Positions 17,219 through 26,587 of a stretch of 64,000 nt of DNA are shown here, in pieces. Below the pieces are notes generated by a model. It worked only from the letters and a program-made list of their open reading frames with translations, searched no databases and was not told the origin of the DNA. The position numbers were made by a program, and so were the translations under genes. The DNA lies in the NCBI RefSeq assembly GCF_003418935.1, contig NZ_QVMT01000001.1, forward strand, positions 1,153,883 through 1,217,882, read 5' to 3'. The DNA is from Emticicia sp. C21. Its GTDB lineage: Bacteria > Bacteroidota > Bacteroidia > Cytophagales > Spirosomataceae. How positions within the stretch are numbered: position 1 is the first letter of the stretch; each line of letters opens with the position of its first letter.

Positions 17219-17614
17219 TTATTGCTTGGTGTTTTTTCTGGCTTTCGAGAGAATTGACAGGAGTTCATAGCCTTCTTTAATTAAATCATTTAGACGTTCC
17301 TGAGTTTGGTAACCTAAATCTATAATCATTTCTAACCAGAAAATAGATTCATCTAATTCTTCAATAACGATAGAAATCTTTGAGAAAAATTCATTACGAC
17401 TTCGGGCTCTCCTGACAGCCCTATAATTGGCAGCCGTTGAAGAAGATGACCTGACTAATTGGGTTTTAAACACATTGGCCTCTATTGAATTAGGAAGAGA
17501 TTCTGATACTTTAATACATCTTATGGCAAAAGTTTTAATTCGCTTCATCATTAATTCAGCAAACTCTTCTTTGGGCATATAAGCAACCATAGCGTCTTCA
17601 AGAAAAAAACTCAT
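17219..17614 (-). CDS. Four-helix-bundle protein (23S rRNA intervening-sequence protein family)
   Basis: A 131-residue helical protein with the family pattern FAIRCIKVSESLP, the TQLVRSSSSTAANYRAVRRARS turn and FFSKISIVIEELDESIFWLEMI. The family was first described from insertions in 23S rRNA genes, but in Bacteroidota most copies are free-standing like this one. The role is not established. The start could also be the internal methionine of MPKEEFAELM. Confidence 0.88.
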   Translation of the reverse strand: MSFFLEDAMVAYMPKEEFAELMMKRIKTFAIRCIKVSESLPNSIEANVFKTQLVRSSSSTAANYRAVRRARSRNEFFSKISIVIEELDESIFWLEMIIDLGYQTQERLNDLIKEGYELLSILSKARKNTKQ

Positions 17615-17711
17615 AAAGTGTCAAGTTAAAAATTTTAGATCTTCTTTCTATGAAGTCCCAAAGCTAATTGCTCAAAAAATAATCACTCAACACCGGGCCG
17701 CGCAGGCTCAA

Positions 17712-18182
17712 TCACTCAATTCTCAATTCCATCTCATCATTCGTAGCCTTAAATCCAAATTTCTCATAAATAGGTCTACCGTCCTCAGTGGCATGCAAAA
17801 GCACTCGTTTATAATTCCGCTCCTTAGCGGCTTCCAGAATATGATGAAAAACCTGTCTGCCGATGCCTTTTTTGCGCCATTCGGGTAATGTATAAATATT
17901 CATGATATAGGCTACACGACCATCTAATAACGTAAAGCCCGGCATGATTTTAGAGAAGCATAGCCCACTGGTTGACACGATTTCATTATCAACTTCTGCT
18001 ACCCATACCACAATTTCATCGTTAGCCAGATATTGCCGAAAGAAGTCTTGTAAGATTTTATCCAGACCATCTTCGCTCACGAGGTGCGTTTCAGGACTTT
18101 GTACTTCTTTCAAAAATACAATCCTTAATCTTGCTAAATCGGGTATATCGGCAAGGGTGGCTTTACGATAAGTGATTTTCAT
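17712..18182 (-). CDS. GNAT family N-acetyltransferase
   Basis: A 156-residue acyltransferase. The fold begins MKITYRKATLADIPDLARLR and the acetyl-CoA-binding motif A is MNIYTLPEWRKKGIGRQVFHHILEAAKE, with the R/Q-x-x-G-x-G/A loop RKKGIG. It ends YEKFGFKATNDEMELRIE, the usual beta6-beta7 region. The acceptor substrate is unknown. Confidence 0.93.
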   Translation of the reverse strand: MKITYRKATLADIPDLARLRIVFLKEVQSPETHLVSEDGLDKILQDFFRQYLANDEIVVWVAEVDNEIVSTSGLCFSKIMPGFTLLDGRVAYIMNIYTLPEWRKKGIGRQVFHHILEAAKERNYKRVLLHATEDGRPIYEKFGFKATNDEMELRIE

Positions 18183-18222
18183 TTATGGCAGTTCTAATTT
18201 GTGGGCGAACAAATAGTGTCAT

Positions 18223-18356
18223 TTTAAATATATTATCCCTACGGGATACTTAATTTTAAAACTATAATCTTCCTACCGATATATCGTCCCTACGGGACTA
18301 CAATTGAAATTTAATCTGTCATAATTAAGTCCCGTAGGGACGATATATTCAAATTA
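18223..18356. repeat. CCCTACGGGA palindrome cluster (REP-like), copy 1
   Basis: Three units of a short palindrome in 134 bp: ATTATCCCTACGGGATA, ATCGTCCCTACGGGAC and GTCCCGTAGGGACGATAT. The outer units are in opposite orientation and bounded by TTTAAATATATT and ATATATTCAAATT, giving an inverted-repeat whole. It is the same family as 49855-50037. Such units are typical of REP/BIME-like intergenic elements mobilised by TnpA-REP transposases, none of which is encoded here. Confidence 0.85.
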
Positions 18357-18377
18357 TACAAATATCCTTAAGTACAA

Positions 18378-19277
18378 TCAAGCCTCAACCGGATACAACC
18401 CACTCTCATGCAGTTTCCTCAAAGCTTCGGTAACGGTTGGTTTATCTTCCGGATAAGTTACACCAAACCATTCTGAAGCATTGGAGAATACTTTGCATTT
18501 GCCCAGACCATTCTGAATAAGGTAAGTCATCACGTTAGGAATGTAAAATTCTGCTTTAGGAGAATTGATATTTTTGGCAGAATATTCCTTAAACATGTCA
18601 TTGATAACCGGGAATACGCTAGGCATAAAACCCCAGAAATTCATCGATACAATGGTATCATCTTCTAACTCAGTCAGAATATCGCTCTCTTCAAATACGA
18701 TTTGTCCGTTTGGCTGGCGATAAATTTTGGTACGTTCATTCACTACCTCTAAGAATCCGTCTTTATCTAACTCACATACCCCTCTGGATACCGAACCGTT
18801 TTCTGATAATGTATTTTTAATCTGGTAGCCTACCATGGCCTGACAGGTTTCGTCGGTATTAGTTGACAAGAAATCAGCCATAATTTTAAAGCCTTCATAG
18901 CCATAAAAATCATCGGCGTTGATTACTGCAAACGGGGTGCTGGTTTGCTCCCACGCACATAATACGGCATGGCCTGTACCCCAGGGTTTGGTACGTTCAA
19001 TTGTGCCTAATTCAGCTGGCACATAGCTTTGTACGCTCTGAATAGCAAAGTCATAATCAATTTTGCCTGCTAATTTAGGCCCGAATATTTCCTGAAAATC
19101 TTCTCTGAGTTCTTCTCTGATAATGAATACTATTTTGCCGAATCCGGCTTTGATAGCATCGTTTAATGAATAATCGATAATTGTTTCGCCATTAGGGCCA
19201 AACTTATCTAATTGTTTAATACCTCCATAGCGGCTACCCATTCCGGCCGCCAAAATCAATAAAGTTGGTTTCGACAT
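18378..19277 (-). CDS. Sugar-phosphate nucleotidyltransferase family protein
   Basis: A 299-residue enzyme. The N-terminal LLILAAGMGSRYGGIKQLDKFGPNG is the nucleotide-binding loop G-x-G-x-R of NTP transferases, with VINADDFYG as the metal-binding aspartate segment. It would join a nucleotide to a sugar phosphate; substrate and nucleotide are not clear. Bacteroidota often carry this type alongside a GHMP or phosphotransferase partner, but no partner is adjacent. The start MSKPTLLIL is preferred over one six codons upstream because it abuts the first beta strand. Confidence 0.9.
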   Translation of the reverse strand: MSKPTLLILAAGMGSRYGGIKQLDKFGPNGETIIDYSLNDAIKAGFGKIVFIIREELREDFQEIFGPKLAGKIDYDFAIQSVQSYVPAELGTIERTKPWGTGHAVLCAWEQTSTPFAVINADDFYGYEGFKIMADFLSTNTDETCQAMVGYQIKNTLSENGSVSRGVCELDKDGFLEVVNERTKIYRQPNGQIVFEESDILTELEDDTIVSMNFWGFMPSVFPVINDMFKEYSAKNINSPKAEFYIPNVMTYLIQNGLGKCKVFSNASEWFGVTYPEDKPTVTEALRKLHESGLYPVEA

Positions 19278-19356
19278 AAAATGCTTTGGTTTCATTAATT
19301 CTCAACAAAAGTACAAAACTGTTTCGTTAACCATCAAAAAGTTTTTTCGATTTTAA

Positions 19357-19388
19357 TTGTAAAAAATACAGTTAATCGCCTAGTTTTG
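19357..19388 (+). promoter_or_regulatory. Promoter of the DUF1080/copper-dehydrogenase operon
   Basis: TTG at 19357-19359, a 21-nt spacer and TAGTTTTG (19381-19388), matching the Bacteroidota -7 element TAnnTTTG completely. Transcription would start near 19395, giving a leader of about 95 nt before the ATG at 19491. A CAAAACA..TGTTTTG inverted repeat near 19424-19440 in the leader could be an operator. Confidence 0.6.
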
Positions 19389-19490
19389 TAGAAAGAAACT
19401 GCTTAAGCTAGTCCCGTTTTGCTCAAAACAGTATGTTTTGGCACTAAAACCTTAACTTTTACGGTTTCCAGAACTCTAACAGATTCAACC

Positions 19491-21194
19491 ATGAACCTAC
19501 GCTTACTGCCTGTTTTTGGGGCATTATTTCTTTGTTTTCAAGTATTTGCACAAGATTTTCCGCTTAATCAATTACCAACCGACAATTGGGATTCAGGTAA
19601 CTGGAAACCAGCCGAAAGTGTTGATAATCCATTCGGCAAGAAAGCAGGTTTCACTGCCGGCAACAAACTCTTATTCTCAAACACCCCCGGCAAAACCACT
19701 TCAAAACTCATTACTGCCGATGCCAAAGTAAGATTTGAGTTTCTGCTGGGCAACAATAGCGATGGAGTGTTTTATATCCAGGGTCGTCACGGCATTGTGT
19801 TGAGCAATACGCGTGCAACAGGTGCTATCATCAGACCAGACGGCACTTTGCAATTGCCTGAGCAAAATGCAGGTAAAGCTGTTGGCTTATGGCAAAGTTT
19901 AGAAGTAACTTTTTCTGATGCCTCATTCGGTGGCTCATTAATCATAGAAAAAGTAACATTGAATGGCGTGGTGATTCACCAAGGCTATGTGATTCCGACA
20001 ACTGGCACGAACGAAGGCCCGCTGGCATTTGAAAATAAAAGCGGCACTGTTGCCGTAAGAAATGTTCAGTATCTGAAATATAGCAAAGAAAAGCCTATAA
20101 AACTAAGCGATCTGACCTACGAAATGTACGAAACCTGGGACTGGAATCAGCAGTTTGCACCTAAGAAGGATACACCTAACGACAAAGGTACTGCTACTGC
20201 ATTAACCAAAGATTTCGGTGCAGGCTTTAATCGTTTCTTATTGATTTTCAGAGGAAATATTGATGTAGAGAAAGATGGCAGTTATTCATTAATTGCTGAT
20301 TATGCAGGTAAAGGCTCATTGAAAGTGGATGGCAAAGAGGTATTGCCTACAGAAAGTGGCGAAAGCTACAGAAAACCAAGAGCGGCTTATGTACAATTAA
20401 CCAAAGGCAAACACCCGTTTGAACTACGCTACAATAAAGTATGGTGGAAAGCTGAATTAGGCTTATTTGCCGCAGGACCGGAAATCAGACCCTATGCCTT
20501 GCATGCCGAAACGTCTCTTCCATCGCCACAAGCGGTTGGTGAAATTGATATTACGCCAACTAGCCAGGTTGAATTGATTCGTTCGTTTGTGATGTTTAAT
20601 GGTAAAAAACGTACACATGTCATTTCAGTAGGTACACCTGCCGGCACGCATTATACCTATGATTTAAATCAGGGTACTCCTTTGTATGCCTGGAGAGGAG
20701 ATTTTGCTGATGTAACTGAAATGTTCTATCAGCGCGGCGAGCCTCAATTATTAAGACCAAGAGGAGTAAAAACTACTTTCTCGGGCAAACCAACGGTAGC
20801 AATTCTGGCAGATGCCAATGCCAATATGCCGGATACGCTGGATGAATATAAAGACCTGGTTTTCAAAGGATATTCGTTAGATGAAGCAGGTTTACCTGGT
20901 TTCAAATATCAATACAAAGGTGCTGAACTGACACAAAAGCTTGTTCCGTCGGCAGATGGCGGTATTACTACAACCATTACAGCTAGTGGTGGCAGCAATC
21001 TTTATGTAAAATTAGGCGAAGCTAAAACCATCACGATGATTAATAAAGGATTCTACCTATTAGAAAGCTCTGATAATGATAGCTATATTCAGCTAGACCC
21101 GAAATTGAAACCTGTGGTAAGAAACGCCTCTAAAGGCGGACAGGAAATTATTCTGCCATTGGGGGGTAGTGTTAGTTTTACTACTTTGTGGTAA
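19491..21194 (+). CDS. Secreted DUF1080/PA14-domain protein
   Basis: A 567-residue exported protein; residues 1-20 are the signal peptide (ending QVFAQ). Residues about 25-195 resemble the 3-keto-disaccharide hydrolase (DUF1080) jelly roll: LPTDNWDSGNWKPAESV, VRFEFLLGNNSDGVFYIQGRHGI and the closing VAVRNVQYLKY. Residues about 225-340 look like a PA14-type carbohydrate-binding domain (FNRFLLIFRGNIDVEKDGSYSLIADYAGKGSLKVDGKEV). The last third is unassigned beta structure. It is followed 63 bp later by the propeller/copper gene, with which it is likely co-transcribed. The role in binding or cleaving oxidised sugars is inferred from domains. Confidence 0.8.
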   Translation: MNLRLLPVFGALFLCFQVFAQDFPLNQLPTDNWDSGNWKPAESVDNPFGKKAGFTAGNKLLFSNTPGKTTSKLITADAKVRFEFLLGNNSDGVFYIQGRHGIVLSNTRATGAIIRPDGTLQLPEQNAGKAVGLWQSLEVTFSDASFGGSLIIEKVTLNGVVIHQGYVIPTTGTNEGPLAFENKSGTVAVRNVQYLKYSKEKPIKLSDLTYEMYETWDWNQQFAPKKDTPNDKGTATALTKDFGAGFNRFLLIFRGNIDVEKDGSYSLIADYAGKGSLKVDGKEVLPTESGESYRKPRAAYVQLTKGKHPFELRYNKVWWKAELGLFAAGPEIRPYALHAETSLPSPQAVGEIDITPTSQVELIRSFVMFNGKKRTHVISVGTPAGTHYTYDLNQGTPLYAWRGDFADVTEMFYQRGEPQLLRPRGVKTTFSGKPTVAILADANANMPDTLDEYKDLVFKGYSLDEAGLPGFKYQYKGAELTQKLVPSADGGITTTITASGGSNLYVKLGEAKTITMINKGFYLLESSDNDSYIQLDPKLKPVVRNASKGGQEIILPLGGSVSFTTLW

Positions 21195-21257
21195 CCATCA
21201 TTTTTAATAAGATTATAGCTTGCAAAAGCTTAAAACTATTCAACCAAACCATTAGAA

Positions 21258-23246
21258 ATGAAAAAAATATTCATTTTATTCCTATTCACTGTCTCGGGAG
21301 TATTTGGGCAGAACCGCCCTTTAGTTGAAGAAGATTTTTATCGTATTGTCACGCTTCCCATACCGGAGGGTGTTCAGTTAGAAGTGGGCGGATTAGCTAC
21401 TTTGCCAGATGGTCGCCTGGGTGTTTGTACCCGTCGCGGCGATGTATGGCTGGTTTCAAATCCTTATATGAAAAATGGTACTACCCCTACTTACAAAAGA
21501 TTTGCTACGGGTTTACACGAGCCATTGGGCTTGAATTATATCAACGGTAACCTTTGGGCTACCCAAAGAGGCGAGTTAACAATTCTGAAAGATACCGATG
21601 GTAATGGTGTTGCCGACGATTATCAGGCGTTCTACAAATTCCCGCTTTCGGGTAATTATCACGAATACTCTTATGGCCCGGTTTTATTGCCCAACAACGA
21701 TATGCTGATAACGCTGAACCTGGGTTGGATTGGTCATGGCGCCAGTTTATCAAAATGGCGTGGCTGGATGTTGCGTTTGACGCCTGATGGGAAAATGACC
21801 CCCTGGGCAACAGGTTTACGCTCTCCGGCAGGATTTGCCGTATTGAAAAACGGTGATATTTATTATACTGAAAACCAGGGCGACTGGGTAGGTTCAGGAC
21901 GGATGACTCAATTGGAAGAAGGCGATTTTGCCGGAAATCCAGAGGGTTTAATCTGGACATCAGAGCCTGATTCTCCATTGAAATTAAAGGCTTCTAATGT
22001 CTTGGATACAGGCGAACCGATGTATGATATTGCGCCTAAAGTACCAAACCTGAAAGTGCCTGCTATCTGGTTTCCACACACGTTGATGGGTATTTCGACT
22101 TCTGATATAGCCGAAGATTTATCAGGTGGAAAATTCGGACCATTTGAGGGACAGCTTTTTGTTGGTGACCAGGGGCATAGCAAGATTATGCGTGTATTTC
22201 TGGAGAAAGTAAAAGGCAAAAGTCAGGGGGCTTGTTTCCCATTCCGTGAGGGTTTCCAATCGGGTATTTTACGCATGAAATGGGGTCTGGATAACTCGAT
22301 GTTTGTGGGTATGACCAGCCGTGGATGGTCGTCTACAGGGAAAGATGAATTTGGTTTACAACGTCTGGAATGGACAGGCAGAACGCCATTTGAAATGAAA
22401 ACCATCAAATCGATGCCTGATGGATTTTTGATAGAGTTTACTCAACCAGTTAATAAGGATATTGCTAAAGATATAGAATCTTATAAAGCCAATAGCTTTA
22501 CTTATAAATATCATCACAATTATGGCAGCCCGATTATCAATGCCAAAGCCTTAAAAATCAAGGCTATTCAGGTGGCAGAAGATGGCATGAGTGTTCGTCT
22601 GGCTATTGATTCTTTGCGTTTGGGTTATATTCATGAGCTAAAATTAGAGGGTATCAGAAGCGCAGAAGACCGTCCGTTACTGCATAATTTCGGGTACTAT
22701 ACCTTGAATAATATCAACGATGCAGCTCCTGCAATAGATGTGAAGAAATATGCAGTTGTTGAGAAAAAAGCGGCCGAAGAGCATGCTGGTCACTCGATGA
22801 ACAATGCACCTAAAACCGAAATGAAAGCAAGTGCCAAACGCGTAACCGAAATGCCGGAAAGCTGGGGCGGAAAAGCCGACCAGACTATCTCAGTAGGTAC
22901 GAAGCCGGGTTTAAAATTTGATATTGCCAATATTCAGGTAAAAGCAGGTGCTAAAATCCATATCATTTTTAATAATAACGATGATATGCTACATAACTTT
23001 GTAGTAGTAAAACCGGGCACCGTAGGTAAAGTGGGCGAAGCAGCCTTTAAAATGGGCTTAGATGGCGAAAGCAAAGCCTATGTACCAAATTTACCTGAGG
23101 TAATTGCGCATACAGCCTTAATGCAACCGGAAGCTTCGGAGTCTATCTACTTTGTAGCACCAACTGCACCGGGCAACTATACCTTTGTTTGTACCTATCC
23201 GGGGCATTATACGGTTATGCAGGGGACATTGAAAGTAGTGAAGTAA
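21258..23246 (+). CDS. Secreted sugar-dehydrogenase-like beta-propeller fused to a type 1 copper (cupredoxin) domain
   Basis: A 662-residue exported protein with a signal peptide ending VFGQ. Residues about 25-370 are a six-bladed propeller of the PQQ-dependent glucose/sorbosone dehydrogenase type (LPDGRLGVCTRRGDVWLV, GLHEPLGLNYINGNLW, GLRSPAGFAVLKNGDIYYTENQGDW, GQLFVGDQGHSKIMRV). A middle beta domain follows. Residues about 545-662 are a plastocyanin/azurin-like domain with all four expected copper ligands: H579 (LHNF), C645 and H650 (VCTYPGH) and M654. Electrons from sugar oxidation could pass through the built-in copper site. Whether PQQ is bound was not determined. Confidence 0.87.
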   Translation: MKKIFILFLFTVSGVFGQNRPLVEEDFYRIVTLPIPEGVQLEVGGLATLPDGRLGVCTRRGDVWLVSNPYMKNGTTPTYKRFATGLHEPLGLNYINGNLWATQRGELTILKDTDGNGVADDYQAFYKFPLSGNYHEYSYGPVLLPNNDMLITLNLGWIGHGASLSKWRGWMLRLTPDGKMTPWATGLRSPAGFAVLKNGDIYYTENQGDWVGSGRMTQLEEGDFAGNPEGLIWTSEPDSPLKLKASNVLDTGEPMYDIAPKVPNLKVPAIWFPHTLMGISTSDIAEDLSGGKFGPFEGQLFVGDQGHSKIMRVFLEKVKGKSQGACFPFREGFQSGILRMKWGLDNSMFVGMTSRGWSSTGKDEFGLQRLEWTGRTPFEMKTIKSMPDGFLIEFTQPVNKDIAKDIESYKANSFTYKYHHNYGSPIINAKALKIKAIQVAEDGMSVRLAIDSLRLGYIHELKLEGIRSAEDRPLLHNFGYYTLNNINDAAPAIDVKKYAVVEKKAAEEHAGHSMNNAPKTEMKASAKRVTEMPESWGGKADQTISVGTKPGLKFDIANIQVKAGAKIHIIFNNNDDMLHNFVVVKPGTVGKVGEAAFKMGLDGESKAYVPNLPEVIAHTALMQPEASESIYFVAPTAPGNYTFVCTYPGHYTVMQGTLKVVK

Positions 23247-23267
23247 GAAAGAGATTTTATATAGTTG

Positions 23268-23322
23268 AAGGGCGGCTTCTTTGTTGATTCAGCGCATTGC
23301 TGAACAATCAGGAGCCGCCCTT
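23268..23322. terminator. Long hairpin after the copper-dehydrogenase operon
   Basis: AAGGGCGGCTTCT pairs with AGGAGCCGCCCTT; the loop itself holds a second stem TTCAGCGCATTGCTGAA, giving a compound hairpin. It lies 22 bp after the stop codon at 23246 and 36 bp before the SRPBCC gene. The inner stem resembles the GGTTCAGCGTGCTGAAC hairpin at 45983. Confidence 0.65.
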
Positions 23323-23357
23323 GTTATATATACACTTATACAATTTTCAGCAAGTGT

Positions 23358-23828
23358 ATGTCTACAACTAAAAATTCAAGAGACATTAGAGCTTCAGCCG
23401 AAGTGCTTTATAAAGCTTTTACTGACCCCAAAGCGTTGGAAGTCTGGATGGCACCCGGTGAGATGACCGGGAAAATACATAAATTTGACCTTAGAGAGGG
23501 CGGAAGTTATGAGATGTCGCTTTATTATCCTGAATCACAAAAGAACGATGCAGGAAAGCCTTATGGCAAAACCGGAGATAATGAAGATAAATACACCGCT
23601 CGCTTTGTTGAATTGAAACCCAACGAAAAGATTGTTCTGGCTATCAATTTTGACTCAAAAGATGAAAAGAACACGGGCGAAATGATTATGGATGTGACGC
23701 TGACGCCTAAAGGTAAGGCTACTACGGTTACGATTGTATTTAAAAATATTCCACCGGGCATTAAGCCGGAAGATAATGAAAAAGGTACTGAAATGACGTT
23801 GGAGAAACTGGCGAAGTATGTGGAGTGA
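23358..23828 (+). CDS. SRPBCC (AHSA1-like) ligand-binding domain protein
   Basis: A 156-residue cytoplasmic protein with the activator of Hsp90 ATPase C-terminal-like fold: IRASAEVLYKAFTDPKALEVWMAP is the family's N-terminal signature, followed by FDLREGGSYEMSLYYP and ending EMTLEKLAKYVE. Such proteins have a hydrophobic cavity for small ligands; in this subgroup the ligand and function are unknown. It is a single-gene unit with hairpins on both sides. Confidence 0.92.
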   Translation: MSTTKNSRDIRASAEVLYKAFTDPKALEVWMAPGEMTGKIHKFDLREGGSYEMSLYYPESQKNDAGKPYGKTGDNEDKYTARFVELKPNEKIVLAINFDSKDEKNTGEMIMDVTLTPKGKATTVTIVFKNIPPGIKPEDNEKGTEMTLEKLAKYVE

Positions 23829-23876
23829 TGGATACACTGAAAGTGGTACAGCAAAGGAGAATTATCTGGTATATCA

Positions 23877-23909
23877 AAAGCGAAGTAGTACTACTTCGCT
23901 TTTTTTTTC
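23877..23909 (+). terminator. Rho-independent terminator of the SRPBCC gene
   Basis: AAAAGCGAAGTAG and CTACTTCGCTTTT form a perfect stem around TA, followed by a run of T residues (to 23908). It lies 50 bp after the stop codon. Confidence 0.85.
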
Positions 23910-24004
23910 AGTCAATCCTATTATTTTTCTACCGAATAATAAGAAACACTTTATTCAATCATTTTTATTTTATAAGTTTGATATATCTTCATAAGGTTAC
24001 GTCC

Positions 24005-25660
24005 ATGAAAAACTTCTATAAAGAGCTATTAACCAAAGTAAGTATCTGCTTACTATGCGTCTATTGTTCGGTTACTAACCAAACATTAGCGCAGACTACC
24101 ACAATCAATTATCAGGTAGATTATAGTGATTTCCCGAACCCGGAAAGAGGATTTTATAAACATTACGAAACGACAGATTTTACCAGTGATAATGTTTCTC
24201 CCCAATTAGATTTAGCACAGCTGATGGTTGCCCGAGGAGACAACAAAACTCTGGCATTGCGCTTATTTTACCTTAATAAATTTAAAAATACAGCAATTGC
24301 AGCAAGTTATCTGAATGGTATTCAGAACGATATGAATACAGCCCGCCAGGCAGGTGTAAAACTGATTTTACGATTTGCTTATAACAGCACTAATCAGACT
24401 ATGCGGCATTCTGATGATGCTTCTCTGGCTATTGTTTTGCAACATATCGCGCAATTAAAACCTATCTTTCAGGCCAATGCTGATGTCATTGCGGCTATTC
24501 AGGCTAGTTTTATTGGTACCTGGGGGGAATGGTATTTTACACATCCTGACTTCACTAACCCAGATAATTCTCCCAATTATATCAATCGAAAAAGAGTGGT
24601 AGATTCACTGCTGAGCGCTGTGCCCACAAGCCGTATGATACAGATTCGTACACCTTATTATAAGCAAAATATGTATGGTAATGGCTCAACAGGCAGTGCG
24701 GCCGCAATAAACCCGATTCTTTCTTACAATGGCAGCCCTGTTGCTCGCTTAGGGCATCATAACGATTGTTTTCTGGCTAGTTCCACCGATTTTGGCACCT
24801 ATCTGAACATAACCGAAGATAAAAATTATCTGGAAGCTGAAACAAAATATCTGGTAATGGGCGGCGAAACCTGTGTAGTTAATTCGCCACGCTCTGATTG
24901 TATCAATTTAGGAGGAGATGCTGATACTGAGCTGGCACGTTTTCACTGGTCTTTTCTGAATGCAGATTATAGAGCAGAAGTTTTAGACCGATGGAGTTCG
25001 CCCGGCACTTGCATGAATAATATCAGACTAGGGCTAGGTTATCGGTTTGAGATGATTAGTGGCACTTTTGCGAATAGTGTTGAGCTCGGAAAACTTCTTC
25101 AATTTCAGATTCGTCTGAAAAACGTGGGTTTTGCCTCCGCTTTCAATGCCAGGAAAGTTATACTTATACTACGAAATACGAGTAATAACAATGAATATTC
25201 TATCCCGTTGAACGATATAGACCCCAGGCGTTGGGAACCTTTTCAGAGTGTTTTTGATGAGGTAGATATTTATAGAAATATAGCTATACCGGGCGATTTT
25301 AAGCAAGGTATCTATAGTATGTGGCTACAACTAGCCGACCCCTACCTCTCTTTAACCTCAGATCCACTATATGCTATCAGAATGGCAAATACAAATATGT
25401 GGGAAGCGGCCACTGGCTATAACAATTTACAGCACCAGATAACGCTGCTTTGTCCAAACCAACTTTCTTTAACCAGTACCAAAGATGATTATTCAACCGG
25501 TACAAAAAGTCTGGTAGCCAATAAATCTATCATCGGACAGAATACTATTTCGGGAGGAAAAGTAAGTTATAGTGCCAGGAATTTTGTTGAATTAAAGCCT
25601 ATTTTTGAAGTAAAACAAGGAGCGGTATTTGAAACATCGTTTGATGGATGCCAGAATTGA
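24005..25660 (+). CDS. Secreted DUF4874/DUF4832 protein with Cys-ended C-terminal domain
   Basis: A 551-residue exported protein; signal peptide about 1-29 (ending TLAQ). The N-terminal DUF4874 domain begins YSDFPNPERGFYKHYET and includes LALRLFYLNKF and IQASFIGTWGEWYF, a TIM-barrel-like glycosidase-related region with acidic residues at strand ends. DUF4832 follows (FHWSFLNADYRAEVLDRW). The last 60 residues, with VELKPIFEVKQGAVFETSFDGCQN, are the small beta domain ending in a cysteine near the C-terminus seen in other secreted proteins here. The ATG at 24005 starts the signal peptide; TAAGTTTG at 23973-23980 is a plausible -7 element. Probably acts on polysaccharide at the cell surface; not proven. 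Confidence 0.87.
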   Translation: MKNFYKELLTKVSICLLCVYCSVTNQTLAQTTTINYQVDYSDFPNPERGFYKHYETTDFTSDNVSPQLDLAQLMVARGDNKTLALRLFYLNKFKNTAIAASYLNGIQNDMNTARQAGVKLILRFAYNSTNQTMRHSDDASLAIVLQHIAQLKPIFQANADVIAAIQASFIGTWGEWYFTHPDFTNPDNSPNYINRKRVVDSLLSAVPTSRMIQIRTPYYKQNMYGNGSTGSAAAINPILSYNGSPVARLGHHNDCFLASSTDFGTYLNITEDKNYLEAETKYLVMGGETCVVNSPRSDCINLGGDADTELARFHWSFLNADYRAEVLDRWSSPGTCMNNIRLGLGYRFEMISGTFANSVELGKLLQFQIRLKNVGFASAFNARKVILILRNTSNNNEYSIPLNDIDPRRWEPFQSVFDEVDIYRNIAIPGDFKQGIYSMWLQLADPYLSLTSDPLYAIRMANTNMWEAATGYNNLQHQITLLCPNQLSLTSTKDDYSTGTKSLVANKSIIGQNTISGGKVSYSARNFVELKPIFEVKQGAVFETSFDGCQN

Positions 25661-25685
25661 TGGGGAATCTATTATGTGATATAAA

Positions 25686-25730
25686 TATTTAAAATTGCCG
25701 TAATATCTAATATTACGGCAATTTTAAATA
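25686..25730. terminator. Bidirectional terminator between convergent genes
   Basis: A perfect 21-bp stem whose core is AATTGCCGTAATAT with a 3-nt loop (CTA). It lies 25 bp after the DUF4874/4832 gene and 14 bp after the convergent hydrolase gene. The outer A/T pairs provide T-tracts on both strands. Confidence 0.85.
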
Positions 25731-25744
25731 TTGTTTTTATTCAT

Positions 25745-26476
25745 TTAAACCGGAATATGCGAGCACGCCGCAATAAACTTCTCCACCATTTTCGCACATT
25801 CCTGCGGTCTTTCGAACATACCTGCATGGGCTACCCCGCTTAATACGTCAGTGTAGCCTTTTTTCAATAATTTTATCTGCTCTTTGGCTGCCTCAACTGG
25901 TACAAACTTATCCTCTTCCCCAGCAATAATCATCACCGGGTAAACAGCCTGTTTCAATACCTCGGTGGTATCTTTACGATTGCGCATAGCCATCTGGGCA
26001 TTTTTCAACGAGCGTTTTGAGAATACACTATATCGCTCAATATGTCTTTCAATCAGTTCTTTATTTTTCTTCTTGAAAGCATCAGTATACATTTTCGGAT
26101 AAAAATCCCTGATGAATTCTTCTGACCCGTGTTTTTCAATAAACTCTATAGTCTTTAGTCGGCTGGCTTTTCTTTCTTCATCATCGGGATAAGCAGATGA
26201 ATGGAAAAGCCCGAGGCCATCAATCATTTCGTTGTATTTTTCGGCAAAAGCCAGGGCTATATATCCACCCATGGAGTGACCTATTAATACACATCTTTCA
26301 ATATCCCGTTCTCTCAGAAATTCTTTAAGCCATTTTACGTAGTCGTCAATCGTTTCACAATCGGTAAAAGTGGCGTAGTCGGGCGTATAGTATGCGTGCT
26401 TTGGGGGAAGTAATGTCATAAACTCTTTCCATACAAAATGGTCTTCTCCAAAGCCGTGTATCAGAATAATATTCAT
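25745..26476 (-). CDS. Alpha/beta hydrolase
   Basis: A 243-residue hydrolase. IILIHGFGEDHFVW is the oxyanion-hole HG segment; GHSMGGYIAL contains the nucleophile serine; the acid is in AGEEDKFVPVE and the histidine in GVAHAGMFERP, so the triad is complete. The substrate is unknown; the size and motifs are those of general esterases or homoserine-lactonase-like enzymes. The ATG at 26476 is preferred over a TTG two codons upstream. Confidence 0.93.
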   Translation of the reverse strand: MNIILIHGFGEDHFVWKEFMTLLPPKHAYYTPDYATFTDCETIDDYVKWLKEFLRERDIERCVLIGHSMGGYIALAFAEKYNEMIDGLGLFHSSAYPDDEERKASRLKTIEFIEKHGSEEFIRDFYPKMYTDAFKKKNKELIERHIERYSVFSKRSLKNAQMAMRNRKDTTEVLKQAVYPVMIIAGEEDKFVPVEAAKEQIKLLKKGYTDVLSGVAHAGMFERPQECAKMVEKFIAACSHIPV

Positions 26477-26587
26477 AGGCAAAATCTAATTAGTGAATTA
26501 GCGAATTAGTGATTGAGTGAATAAGAAGACACTTTTTACCTACACAATGGCTAATTAATTGCTTACTCGGTTTAATAATAATTACAA

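Noticed and set aside
17219..17614. rRNA intervening sequence context for the four-helix-bundle gene
   Set aside because: No rRNA sequence surrounds it; it is a free-standing gene.
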